Positions 37,513-45,725 are shown, counted from the stretch's first letter. The stretch: 64,000 nt of DNA from an uncultured Peptococcaceae bacterium (GCA_910585405.1 CAJUDO010000011.1:23011-87010); one strand, 5' to 3'. The notes: generated by a model not told the origin, from the letters alone. Numbers and translations: made by a program.

Positions 37513-37737
37513 TTAACGAGGACCGGGTGGTCTCCGATACATATTGCGGGGCCCTTGTCGAAAATGCTGCCGCAAATGTTCGGTGCCTGAAACAGCCTTT
37601 TCAATAAAGGGAAAAAATTCTTCCAGCGCATTCAACAGATGATCCACACTGTCTGCCAGACCTCGCATACTGGTTGTGGTATTTTTCAGGTGGTCAACAG
37701 TGCGAACCAAAGGCTCTGTTGCCCGTTGCTCTGTCAT
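37513..37737 (-). CDS. 74-residue hydrophilic mini-protein
   Basis: ATG at 37737 overlaps the stop of the preceding gene as TAATG, a sign of translational coupling. No Cys and no membrane span. The middle (about 10-55) looks amphipathic helical, with heptad-like Leu and Val residues; the C-terminus is Arg/Pro-rich. Not recognised. Second gene of the mini-protein operon. Confidence 0.55.
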   Translation of the reverse strand: MTEQRATEPLVRTVDHLKNTTTSMRGLADSVDHLLNALEEFFPFIEKAVSGTEHLRQHFRQGPRNMYRRPPGPR

Positions 37738-37952
37738 TAGCAGCCGCAGTTATTGTTGCACCCACAACCACAGTTGCCGCCGCTGAAGATACCGCAGCTG
37801 AATAACCATCTTAACAACCAGATGATGATAATCAACATAATTAATGTTTCAAAGAAACTTCCGTTGCAGCCGCCGCCAAACCCGCAGCAGTTATCTTCAC
37901 AGCAATTATTTCCCCAACCTAAACCAAACTGACTTGTTAAATTTTCAGACAT
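37737..37952 (-). CDS. Cys-rich single-span mini-protein
   Basis: A 71-residue first gene of the operon. The order is a short polar start, a Cys-rich patch (NNCCEDNCCGFGGGC), a hydrophobic span (about 30-47), and a Cys-rich tail ending CGCGCNNNCGC. AAAGGAGG lies before the ATG at 37952; a GTG at 38003 is unlikely. Divergent from the small gene at 38,079. Similar in plan to the protein at 37,067. Function unknown. Confidence 0.7.
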   Translation of the reverse strand: MSENLTSQFGLGWGNNCCEDNCCGFGGGCNGSFFETLIMLIIIIWLLRWLFSCGIFSGGNCGCGCNNNCGC

Positions 37953-38078
37953 TGTGATTTCCTCCTTTGATTTTTGAGAAGAGTTGAGTGTCTTGCCACT
38001 CACAATACTATCCTATGTAAAAAATACAAAAGGGTGAACCAAATTAACAAAAAATTTCGGAAAGGAGGGGAGCAGAGC

Positions 38079-38300
38079 ATGAGCAATTTAATGGGACAGC
38101 CGCCAACACCGGGCAGCTTGCAGGATTTAAAGCTTTTAGTACAACAGTTTGAAGCTTTTTTGCCAGAAGATAAGCGCGCTGTGATTCAAAACACCATCGC
38201 GCAGCTGGAAGCAACGGGCGGCGTACAGAACGAAGCCCAGGGACAGGAAATATTGTCTGGATTAATGCAGGCACTGGGATTAACAGGATTACAAAAATAA
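38079..38300 (+). CDS. 73-residue conserved-looking hypothetical protein
   Basis: A small soluble, mostly helical protein starting MSNLMGQPPTPGS. AAAGGAGGGG precedes the ATG at 38079. It is divergent from the mini-protein operon and precedes spoIIM. No recognised domain. Confidence 0.6.
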   Translation: MSNLMGQPPTPGSLQDLKLLVQQFEAFLPEDKRAVIQNTIAQLEATGGVQNEAQGQEILSGLMQALGLTGLQK

Positions 38301-38319
38301 GCCTCTTATGGTTTTCATC

Positions 38320-38345
38320 CCGTCTTCGTTGTTTTGCGAAGACGG
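38320..38345 (+). repeat. Hairpin before spoIIM
   Basis: CCGTCTTCG (38320-38328) pairs perfectly with CGAAGACGG (38337-38345); outer bases CCTCT/AGAGG could extend it. No T tail. Confidence 0.6.
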
Positions 38346-38409
38346 CAGAGGACAAGCATAAGATATGAAAGCATTAATATTGATTTTAATGACGAAAGGG
38401 GGGTCTCAC

Positions 38410-38943
38410 TTGAAAAAAATAATTCTCTTGCAAGGCTTTTTATTTTTCGGCGGCTTGCTGTTCGGAATTGCGGCCTATGTTTGTTTGCCCGACGAGCAGA
38501 TATTTGCTTTGCAGCAATTTCTCAGCATTCAGATGCAGGAAATGTCCGACGGTGCGTCATGGACAACGCTGTCAAGCAGTATTTTTCACGCCAACTGTAT
38601 GGATTTGCTTCGCCTCTATTTAGCAGGAATTTGCTTGATCGGCTTTCCGTTAATCTGCCTGTTTCTCTTTGTAAAGGGCTTCACCTTTGGTTTTGCCGGT
38701 TGTTTTTTATTGGGACATTCTCCATTTTTAGTGCTCACCAGAGTTTTTTTCACACCGCTGTTAATAATTGCCGCCGCTCTGGGCTGCCGTTTTAATTTTA
38801 TGTTGATCCAGAATCGTGTCAGCAATCCGCTGCATCAGCTTGTACAGTACACCCTTGTGTTTTTGTTTCTCTTTCTTTTGACCTTAGTGGTCAGCTATCT
38901 CGACGGATTGAGCAGCAACAGTTTTTTACACCATCTCAGCTGA
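38410..38943 (+). CDS. spoIIM: Stage II sporulation protein M (SpoIIM)
   Basis: A 177-residue membrane protein with five or so hydrophobic segments. In Bacillus, SpoIIM works with SpoIID and SpoIIP in forespore engulfment. The order spoIIM-xerD-deoB (drm) matches the Bacillus arrangement. The frame is open to an ATG at 38365 without a ribosome site; AAAGGGGGG at 38395-38403 points to TTG 38410 as start. The call rests on hydrophobic profile plus synteny. It supports a spore-forming ancestry. Confidence 0.75.
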   Translation: MKKIILLQGFLFFGGLLFGIAAYVCLPDEQIFALQQFLSIQMQEMSDGASWTTLSSSIFHANCMDLLRLYLAGICLIGFPLICLFLFVKGFTFGFAGCFLLGHSPFLVLTRVFFTPLLIIAAALGCRFNFMLIQNRVSNPLHQLVQYTLVFLFLFLLTLVVSYLDGLSSNSFLHHLS

Positions 38944-39054
38944 CTTTCTGCTAGACTTTCTTTGGAAAAAAGGGTACACTAACTAATAAGAACAGATGAC
39001 GCAAGGATTGAATTTTTGCTACGTTATATACAGCAAGACAAAGGATGTGACACC

Positions 39055-39957
39055 ATGTTAGAGCAGGCCGTCGATGATTATATTGTGTTTCTTACAGTGG
39101 AAAAAGGCGCTTCCCAAAATACCATAGAAGCATACAGCAATGATGTGCGCAAGCTCACCCAGTACCTGAGCGATGAAAAAATTAATAATTGGCGTGAGGT
39201 AGATAGCTATACGATACGGGGATATCTGGCTTTTATGCAGGCCGAACAGATAACCAATACCACCCGCGCCCGCAATGTCGCTGCTTTGAAAAGTTTTTTT
39301 CGGTTTCTGTACGTGGAAAAATACACAGAAAACAATTTAGGGGAACTTTTAGATGTGCCTCGCAAGGAAAAAGTATTGCCCAAGTATTTGACGATGGAGG
39401 AAGTAGAGCGGCTGCTTGAGGCTCCCAATATAATGACGCCCAACGGCTGCAGAGACAAGGCAATGCTGGAGCTCTTATATGCGTCCGGTTTGCGTGTCAG
39501 CGAACTGATTACCCTGCGGCTCAACGATATCAGCTTTGAGATGGCTTATGTGCGCTGCTTTGGTAAAGGCTCCAAAGAACGCATCATTCCTCTGGGCAGC
39601 TATGCCCTGGACGCCTTAGCGCATTATATCGAAGTGTGCAGACCGAAAGTGGCCAACAACTGGCAAACAGACACGCTTTTTTTGAATAAAAACGGAAAAG
39701 GCTTGACGAGACAGGGATTTTGGAAACTAATCAAAAAGTATGGCAGAGAAGCGGCAATCACCGCTGACATCACACCCCATGTACTGCGTCACTCTTTTGC
39801 CACCCATTTGCTCTCTGGCGGTGCTGATTTGCGCGCCATTCAGGAAATGTTGGGACATGCTGATATTGCCACCACACAGATTTATACCCATCTTTTGGGC
39901 GAGCAAATGCTGGATGTCTACAATGCGGCCCATCCCCGCGCCAAAAAAACAGAGTGA
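39055..39957 (+). CDS. xerD: Tyrosine recombinase XerD
   Basis: A 300-residue site-specific recombinase that resolves chromosome dimers at dif. The catalytic set is visible: R147 (ASGLRVSEL), K172, H242-x-x-R245 (HVLRHSF), H268 and nucleophile Y277 (TQIYTHL). An N-terminal SAM-like core-binding domain covers about 1-100. The upstream frame (39016) lacks a site; AAAGGATGTGA precedes ATG 39055. It lies about 5.5 kb from the dif-like sequence at 45,490. Assignment as XerD rather than XerC rests on synteny with spoIIM and deoB. Confidence 0.9.
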   Translation: MLEQAVDDYIVFLTVEKGASQNTIEAYSNDVRKLTQYLSDEKINNWREVDSYTIRGYLAFMQAEQITNTTRARNVAALKSFFRFLYVEKYTENNLGELLDVPRKEKVLPKYLTMEEVERLLEAPNIMTPNGCRDKAMLELLYASGLRVSELITLRLNDISFEMAYVRCFGKGSKERIIPLGSYALDALAHYIEVCRPKVANNWQTDTLFLNKNGKGLTRQGFWKLIKKYGREAAITADITPHVLRHSFATHLLSGGADLRAIQEMLGHADIATTQIYTHLLGEQMLDVYNAAHPRAKKTE

Positions 39958-40093
39958 TTTTCACGCTGTTTGTCGCACAAAAATATATTTCTCAGATAAC
40001 TTGATAGCATACAAGGAAACAAGCTGAAAACGGGAAACATAATGATTTCCTGACGCAGCTTATCCTTTGCTAAATAGAATAGAGGTCGAGCTT

Positions 40094-41287
40094 ATGAAAA
40101 AAAATGTAAAAAAGAAAGCTATTCTGCTGGTTTTGGATAGCGCTGGTATTGGCGCTTTGCCCGACGCTGCGCTGTACGGCGACCAAGGAGCCAATACCCT
40201 GGGACGGATTGCCGAGGCGATGCCGTCGCTGGAATTGCCTTATTTGAACGGGTTGGGACTACATTTTCTGGTGCCGCAATTTGTTCAGCGAAAAAAAGCA
40301 GTACTCAAGAATCCCTGCTATGTAGGGCGTATGGCGGAATGCTCCAACGGAAAGGACACTATCACCGGACACTGGGAGTTGATGGGGATTTTGACAGAAG
40401 AACCGTCGCCTACTTTTCCCAACGGCTTCCCAGAACCGCTTTTGGAGCAAATTGCAGAGCGCACTGGCGTAACCTTTTTGGGCAATGAAGTGGCTTCCGG
40501 TACAGAAATCATTCAACGACTGGGCGCAACGCATGTGCAGACGGGAAAACCAATTTTGTATACGTCTGCGGACAGTGTGCTGCAAATCGCCGCCCATGAA
40601 GATATTCTTCCGGTACCCCAATTGTACCGGCTATGCGCTGCCATTCGGGAAATTACTAGCTCCGGTCCCTATAAGGTAGGCCGGGTAATCGCCAGACCAT
40701 TTATAGGCCAGGAAGGAGCATACCAGCGCACAACTAATCGTCATGACTTTGCTTTGCCCGTGCCCTCGCCAAATTTATTGGAGAGTCTATTGCAGCAGAA
40801 AAAGCAAGTTCTTTCTGTAGGAAAGATCGGTGACATCTTTTCTGGAATCCACTTTACCCAAGCTGTACACACTAGCGATAATGGGGATGGCATGGAGCAA
40901 ACAAGCAAGCTCTATCAGCAGCTGGACGAAGGCTTGCTCTTTGTCAATTTAGTTGATTTTGATATGAAATATGGGCATCGCCGGGATATTTGGGGCTATG
41001 GTCACGCCTTAGCATCCTTTGACGAAGCGCTGGGACAGTTATTGACAGAGATTGATGATGAAACCATTGTAATTATAACTGCCGATCACGGCTGTGATCC
41101 TGGCTATCAGGGCACAGACCATACACGGGAATATGTGCCGTTATTGATTTATGGAAAGGGGATTCGCGCCAACCAGTGCATCGCTGAGCGAAACAGCTTT
41201 GCAGATTTGGCTGCAACACTGGCCCAATATTTTTCAGTCGTTTACGCAGCAGCAGGAAACAGTTTTGCAGAGGAGGTATTTTTATGA
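40094..41287 (+). CDS. deoB: Phosphopentomutase
   Basis: Interconverts (deoxy)ribose-1-phosphate and -5-phosphate in nucleoside salvage. A 397-residue AlkP-superfamily enzyme with N-terminal LVLDSAGIGALPDA, metal motif KDTITGHWE (T nucleophile region) and C-terminal TADHGCDP and GTDHTRE. AGAGGT lies before ATG 40094. The stop overlaps the pdp start (ATGA), forming a nucleoside-catabolism unit downstream of xerD. Confidence 0.95.
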   Translation: MKKNVKKKAILLVLDSAGIGALPDAALYGDQGANTLGRIAEAMPSLELPYLNGLGLHFLVPQFVQRKKAVLKNPCYVGRMAECSNGKDTITGHWELMGILTEEPSPTFPNGFPEPLLEQIAERTGVTFLGNEVASGTEIIQRLGATHVQTGKPILYTSADSVLQIAAHEDILPVPQLYRLCAAIREITSSGPYKVGRVIARPFIGQEGAYQRTTNRHDFALPVPSPNLLESLLQQKKQVLSVGKIGDIFSGIHFTQAVHTSDNGDGMEQTSKLYQQLDEGLLFVNLVDFDMKYGHRRDIWGYGHALASFDEALGQLLTEIDDETIVIITADHGCDPGYQGTDHTREYVPLLIYGKGIRANQCIAERNSFADLAATLAQYFSVVYAAAGNSFAEEVFL

Positions 41288-42576
41288 GAGCATACGACAT
41301 CATTGCCCGCAAACGGGATGGCTTTTCTCATAGCAAAGAGGAGCTGGCCTTTCTCATTGACGGATATGTGCAGGGGAAAATTGGAGATGAACAGATGGCT
41401 GCCTGGCTGATGGCAGTCTATTTTCAAGGCATGAATAACGAGGAAACGGCTCTTCTGACCCATTTGATGGAACATTCAGGAGATACGTTGAATCTCAGCG
41501 CTATCAGAGGAATTGTAGTGGACAAACACAGCACCGGCGGGGTAGGGGATAAGACAACGTTGGTGGTAGCGCCTTTGGTTGCAGCAGCGGGTATCCCATT
41601 GGCAAAATTATCTGGCAGAGGGTTGGGCTTTACCGGCGGCACCATTGATAAACTGGAAGCCATTGACGGATTTCAAACCAATCTTACGCCGGAACAGTTC
41701 ACCGAACAGGTGAATCAAATAGGGCTGGCCATTGCAGGACAAACGGCCAATCTGGTACCGGCAGATAAAAAAATTTATGCCCTGCGGGATCTTACCGCTA
41801 CAGTGGAGAGCATCCCACTCATTGCCAGCAGTATTATGAGCAAAAAACTAGCCAGCGGCGCGGACAGGATTGTTCTGGATGTAAAATTTGGCTCCGGCGC
41901 TTTTATGGAAAAACGGCAACAGGCAGAAGTACTGGCCCGTACCATGGTGCAGATTGGCCAAGAATTAGGCCGTCAGACTGTAGCAGTACTGTCCTCTATG
42001 GAGGAACCTTTGGGCTACGCAGTCGGCAATAGCCTTGAAGTGAAGGAGGCAATGGATACGCTGCAAGGTCACGGTCCCGCTGACTTCACCGAACTGTGCC
42101 TGATTTTAAGCGGCCAAATGCTCTACTTAGGCGAGGTGGCCGCGACTCCAGAGGAAGGTTATACTCTAGCCAAACAATGTCTGCAGGAGGGCAGAGGGTA
42201 TGATAAGTTTTTACAGATGGTGCAGGCACAAAAGGGCAGCCTCGCCCATGGTTTGCCGCAGGCTCAGCACCGTCATGTTGTTTGCGCAGAGCAATCAGGA
42301 ATTGTGCAGGCCATTCAGGCAAAAGAAATCGGCCACTGCAGCATGTTGTTAGGCGCAGGGCGGGAATGCAAGGGCGCTGCCATAGACCTCACTGCAGGCA
42401 TCATGTTGCACAAAAAAACAGGGGACACTGTGCAGGCAGGAGAAGCACTGGCAACACTTCACTATAATGACGCATACAAGCATAGAGCAGAAGAAGTAGC
42501 GCAGAAATTGCAACATGCATACACCATTGAAACAGAAACAAAAGAGAAAACACCTTTGGTCTGGAAAATCATTTAA
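41284..42576 (+). CDS. pdp: Pyrimidine-nucleoside phosphorylase
   Basis: Cleaves thymidine, uridine and deoxyuridine with phosphate to the base and (deoxy)ribose-1-phosphate, which DeoB converts further. 430 residues. The phosphate/substrate loop is KHSTGGVGDKTTL near 80-92, the family signature SGRGLGFTGGT near 110-120, and conserved DRIVLDVKFGSGAFM. The C-terminal domain is typical of family II phosphorylases. Four-base overlap with deoB. Confidence 0.95.
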   Translation: MRAYDIIARKRDGFSHSKEELAFLIDGYVQGKIGDEQMAAWLMAVYFQGMNNEETALLTHLMEHSGDTLNLSAIRGIVVDKHSTGGVGDKTTLVVAPLVAAAGIPLAKLSGRGLGFTGGTIDKLEAIDGFQTNLTPEQFTEQVNQIGLAIAGQTANLVPADKKIYALRDLTATVESIPLIASSIMSKKLASGADRIVLDVKFGSGAFMEKRQQAEVLARTMVQIGQELGRQTVAVLSSMEEPLGYAVGNSLEVKEAMDTLQGHGPADFTELCLILSGQMLYLGEVAATPEEGYTLAKQCLQEGRGYDKFLQMVQAQKGSLAHGLPQAQHRHVVCAEQSGIVQAIQAKEIGHCSMLLGAGRECKGAAIDLTAGIMLHKKTGDTVQAGEALATLHYNDAYKHRAEEVAQKLQHAYTIETETKEKTPLVWKII

Positions 42577-42668
42577 ATTGTTCAACAATCCCAATACTGC
42601 TGCATACATTAAAACAGGAGAGGTATCATTTCCTGTTTTTTATTTTGCATAAGAAAAGGAGAATGGAT

Positions 42669-43316
42669 ATGAGTGATGAAAGTAAGATTACCAAAGAAGA
42701 TATCCTGGAGCAAATGCAAGCGGGACACCGTGCTCGCTTAGATGGCAGTATCCTGCAAAATTTAGGCAATAAAGATGCAGTACAGTTCCGGGAAGTCATG
42801 CCCAATCGTCCGCCACAGCCCCAAACAGCACAAGCACCCCAGCAGCAGGGGATTCCCGCCAGCTATCTGAATTATGCGGAGCAGCTGCTGGAGCAGATGC
42901 GCGGCGTCTATGCCAGCTCTTGGGACAATTGTGGCTGCGGTGGAAACAGCTGGCACGGCGGGCATAATCATTTTTATGACCCATGCAGCGGAGCTGACGC
43001 TGCACCGCCAAGCAGCAGCTGCCCCAACTTTGACTGCACCAGCAACACCTGCTGCAATGACAACTTTGTACCGCCCAGACCAAAACCCCAGCCATTTTGC
43101 CCGCCGCCAATGCCAGACTGCAGCTGTGGCACCACCACTTATTACGATGACTGCGCCTTTAAATTGCAGCAACTGTGCGATCAACTGAATCGCATCGAGA
43201 ATATGACTAAAGAAATGTACATGACCAATCAGCAGTTGTTCAGCTATGTTATCGAATACTACAACAATTTTATTGCCAACACCAATACAAGTGCAACTTC
43301 CACCAGTGATTGCTGA
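42669..43316 (+). CDS. Cys/Pro-rich protein with helical ends, unknown function
   Basis: A 215-residue protein in three parts: a helical N-terminus (about 1-70, with QPQTAQAPQQQ), a low-complexity middle (about 85-165) rich in Cys, Pro and Gly, with WDNCGCGGNSWHGGHNH and CSCGTTT as examples, and a helical C-terminus (about 165-205). No signal peptide. AAAAGGAG precedes the ATG at 42669 (ATG 42663 also possible). It resembles spore-coat-like composition more than any enzyme and may relate to the mini-proteins at 37 kb. Not recognised. Confidence 0.7.
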   Translation: MSDESKITKEDILEQMQAGHRARLDGSILQNLGNKDAVQFREVMPNRPPQPQTAQAPQQQGIPASYLNYAEQLLEQMRGVYASSWDNCGCGGNSWHGGHNHFYDPCSGADAAPPSSSCPNFDCTSNTCCNDNFVPPRPKPQPFCPPPMPDCSCGTTTYYDDCAFKLQQLCDQLNRIENMTKEMYMTNQQLFSYVIEYYNNFIANTNTSATSTSDC

Positions 43317-43336
43317 GGGGGAAAACATGGGCAAAA

Positions 43337-43381
43337 CACAGCAAAAGACCAGCCTGATAGTAGGGCTGGTCTTTTGCTGTG
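43337..43381 (+). terminator. Perfect 18-bp hairpin after the Cys/Pro-rich gene
   Basis: 43337-43354 pairs with 43364-43381 around a 9-base loop. No clear T run directly after it, but stem strength suggests a transcription end. Confidence 0.75.
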
Positions 43382-43769
43382 CAGTGGCATTTTTACAGAA
43401 GCAATCGGAATAAAAACAGGTTTGAATAAAATAGATACGGCCAACAGCGGTATATCAACACAAGAAATCAAAAAAGTTTTCCTGCATTTTTATGCCGTTT
43501 TCGTGCTTGAGGAAATGTCGGCGTGATGCCGCTTACTTGAATCAACGTTGCTGATTTAAATAAATAGTATTTATAGATTTTCTACAACACCAACATTTTG
43601 TTTAAAACAATGATATTTATTTAAATTTAGTGTTGCTTTACTCTTGGCGAACTTTGTTTATAATGATAGATAAGGGTTGCAACCAATTACTAAAGAATAA
43701 AGAATATGTTTGTTTTAGAAAAAATAGTTTTCAGAGGTGTTTTTTAGGAAAGATGAAGAGGGAACAAAT
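43382..43769 (+). other. AT-rich intergenic region before truncated carrier
   Basis: 388 bases without a convincing gene. Several AT-rich tracts such as TTTAAATAAATAG could hold a promoter for the carrier, but none is consensus. Confidence 0.35.
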
Positions 43770-44672
43770 ATGACAAGTAACAGGATAAAATATTATTTTA
43801 ATGTAGCAATTTGTTTGGCCTTAACTTTCGGGTTTGGATATCTGCCGCCGATAGGAGGAATGACAGCGTTAGGCATGAAGGCCATCGGGATTTTCTTCGG
43901 TGTCTTGTGGGGCTGGGTTTTCATTGATCTGGCTTGGCCGAGTCTGCTGGGTATTTTCGCCGTAGGTATGACCGGGTACATGACAGTGGCCCAAAGTTTC
44001 GCCACCGCTTTCAGTGACAGCCAAACGTTACAGATGATTCTGGTTTTGGCTCTGGTAGCTTATCTGGAAGAAAGCGGCTGCAGTACCTACCTGGCTCGTT
44101 GGTTTGTAAGCCGCAAGATAGGAGTAGGCCGTCCCTGGATTTTTAGTTTACTGATTTTGAGCTGCGGCTTTGTGGCTTCTATGTTTACCTTCGGCACAGC
44201 AGCAATTATTCTGACATGGGCTATCTTTACAGAAATCTGTCATACCTTGCATATGACAAAAGAGGATGCCTGGACCAGGATCATTCTCTTCGGCGTTGTA
44301 GTAGCCGCCTTGAGCGGAGCCATCTGTTTGCCTTATCAGGTGATGTCGGTGGTATTCATCGGCGGCGTAGAAAGCAGTGCAGGCATTACAGTGGATACAA
44401 CGGCATTTTCACTGTTCCGCATCCTCACCGGTTATGGTCTGGTTGTGTTGTATATGCTGGCGGCCCGGTTCATCTTTAAGCCTGATGTCAGTAAGCTGAT
44501 GACGGGAAAAGACTTATTTGAAGAAATGCGGAATCAGAAAATGAATCGCTCTGAAAAAACCGGTTTGATTGTGTTCATCGTTTTTTTAGCAATGATGATT
44601 TTGCCCAACAATTTTCCGGCAAGTTGGCCGCACCCGACAACGTCAATAGAGGTTAAAACCGGACGTTTTTGA
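43770..44672 (+). pseudogene. SLC13/DASS-type carrier, C-terminally truncated
   Basis: The N-terminal part of a sodium/anion symporter: about eight hydrophobic spans from MTSNRIKYYF to PNNFPASWP, about 285 residues. The rest of the usual 460-480 residue protein is missing. The last 14 or so codons are read from foreign sequence (antisense of a small mobile-element gene) and end at a chance stop. AGAGGGAAC precedes ATG 43770. The missing C-terminal half was not found elsewhere in the window, so insertion plus deletion is likely. Confidence 0.8.
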
Positions 44673-44911
44673 CCAACCTGAAAAGAGTAATTAAAAACAC
44701 AATCCAAAGAACCATTAGAAAAATCTAAATTAAGAGCCTGAGAATAGGCAGAGGAGGTAGTACCAATAAATTGCTTGACTGCTTTTAACCCATCTACATT
44801 TTCATCAGGCCGGTTAATAAAAAGGTTCACTCCAACAATTTTTTCACCAGTTTCTTTATTCACAAAATCTAATACCTGTTTTCCTACAACTTTTGTAACA
44901 TTACTTTCCAT
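44534..44911 (-). CDS. Small phage-like protein, chimeric at its C-terminus
   Basis: The first 90 or so residues (MESNVTKVVGKQVLDF to SIDVV) read like a small beta-rich protein of the type next to replication genes in Gram-positive filamentous phages (gpV-like single-stranded-DNA-binding proteins). That resemblance is weak and from memory. The remaining 35 residues are antisense of the truncated carrier and are not native. AAAGGAGG lies before the ATG at 44911, and a promoter lies upstream. Divergent from the XRE repressor. Confidence 0.45.
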   Translation of the reverse strand: MESNVTKVVGKQVLDFVNKETGEKIVGVNLFINRPDENVDGLKAVKQFIGTTSSAYSQALNLDFSNGSLDCVFNYSFQVGQKRPVLTSIDVVGCGQLAGKLLGKIIIAKKTMNTIKPVFSERFIF

Positions 44912-44948
44912 AAAAAATCCTCCTTTACCGGCTATTCCAAACCGTGGT

Positions 44949-44977
44949 ATAATAAAATGTTAAAATCCATATAGCAA
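44949..44977 (-). promoter_or_regulatory. Promoter of the phage-like gene
   Basis: On the minus strand TTGCTA, 17-base spacer, TATTAT (forward 44949-44954 and 44972-44977), about 40 bases before the start codon. Confidence 0.6.
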
Positions 44978-45005
44978 AATAACAATATCCTCAAAAATAT
45001 TATAC

Positions 45006-45044
45006 CGATATATCAAAATATCGTCAAGGAAAATTTCGAAATTT
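45006..45044. promoter_or_regulatory. Candidate XRE operators
   Basis: CGATAT (45006-45011) with ATATCG (45018-45023) around six bases, and a 14-base perfect palindrome AAATTTCGAAATTT (45031-45044). Both lie between divergent genes, just upstream of the repressor start, as expected for autoregulation. Confidence 0.5.
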
Positions 45045-45063
45045 CAATACGGAGGAGCAAAAA

Positions 45064-45414
45064 ATGGATATGAACATAGGAGAACGAATTAAAGAAATGA
45101 GAAAACAAAGGGGGCTGACACAAAAAGAATTTTGCGAACGAATAAACTGCAAACAAACCAAATTAAGTTATATAGAAAGAGGAACAAACGAACCAGGAAT
45201 AACCGTTATAAGTGAAATATGTAAAACATTTAATATCTCTGCAGATTGGTTATTATTCGGGGATAAAGACGAGGGCACAGCAAATAAGCCGCCGGAAAAG
45301 AATTTTTCAAAACAGCAGCAAGAAATCATAAACATCACAGACAGATTGACAGAGCAACAACAAAGTGAGCTACTGGGAGTCATAAAGATGTACCTATCAA
45401 TGAATCAGAATTAA
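45064..45414 (+). CDS. XRE-family phage-type repressor
   Basis: A 116-residue protein with an N-terminal helix-turn-helix (GERIKEMRKQRGLTQKEF, about 6-24) and a helical C-terminal region (about 75-115) with QQQ repeats. GGAGGAG lies before the ATG. It is divergent from the phage-like gene and likely represses it through the palindromes between them. Typical of small temperate elements. Confidence 0.85.
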   Translation: MDMNIGERIKEMRKQRGLTQKEFCERINCKQTKLSYIERGTNEPGITVISEICKTFNISADWLLFGDKDEGTANKPPEKNFSKQQQEIINITDRLTEQQQSELLGVIKMYLSMNQN

Positions 45415-45489
45415 GCAAACATAATTACATACAATTCCATTTACTGGAAAAACTTTTTTATACATATTACATAAAAACTAAATATTTTG

Positions 45490-45517
45490 GGTTTACATAA
45501 CAATGATTATACGAAGT
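45490..45517. other. dif-like XerC/XerD recombination site
   Basis: Read on the minus strand the 28 bases begin ACTTCGTATAA, then TCATTG, then TTATGTAAACC. Compared with the Bacillus subtilis dif as I remember it, 21 of 28 positions agree. The XerD arm differs only at its last base and the XerC arm at two positions, with most differences in the central 6. The site coincides with the gene-orientation switch of the window and xerD lies about 5.5 kb away. Confidence 0.75.
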
Positions 45518-45725
45518 TATATATCTAAAAAGAAAAAAAGCTCCTTCTTTCCTTTCATTTAACGTCTAACGTCAATTTGACAAAAATATTTATATAAATA
45601 TATCGCCAGTATTATCCCCAAAATTGCTAGACTATCACAAATACCAGAGCCAGTTCGCATCAATAACGTAGAATACGGCTTGAAATTATTAATCAGCAAA
45701 ATGCTCAATGAAAAAAACGCTATGC
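45518..45725. other. AT-rich flank of dif
   Basis: About 200 AT-rich bases after the dif-like site with no reading frame. No second copy of the dif arms was found here. Confidence 0.35.

Larger units (their letters stand above)
44630..45517. mobile_element. Remnant of a small integrative element at dif
   Basis: Between the truncated carrier and the dif-like site lie only a small phage-like gene, a divergent XRE repressor and a palindrome-rich control region, which is the replication-control end of a small phage or plasmid-like element. No recombinase or capsid genes remain. An element that integrates with host XerCD at dif would explain the position. The left edge is approximate. Confidence 0.45.

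Noticed and set aside
37386..37631. An 81-residue minus-strand frame overlapping the mini-protein operon.
   Set aside because: It conflicts with the better supported 74- and 45-residue frames that are linked by overlapping stop/start or ribosome-site signals.
42762..43334. A 190-residue open frame antisense to the Cys/Pro-rich gene.
   Set aside because: No ribosome site, and the plus-strand frame has a good one. Low-complexity Cys/Pro codons create long antisense frames.
45490..45523. One arm is identical to the 13-base arm of loxP (ATAACTTCGTATA).
   Set aside because: The other arm does not match lox at all, while both arms match dif. No Cre-type gene is near. The overlap is most likely chance similarity between two AT-rich tyrosine-recombinase sites.
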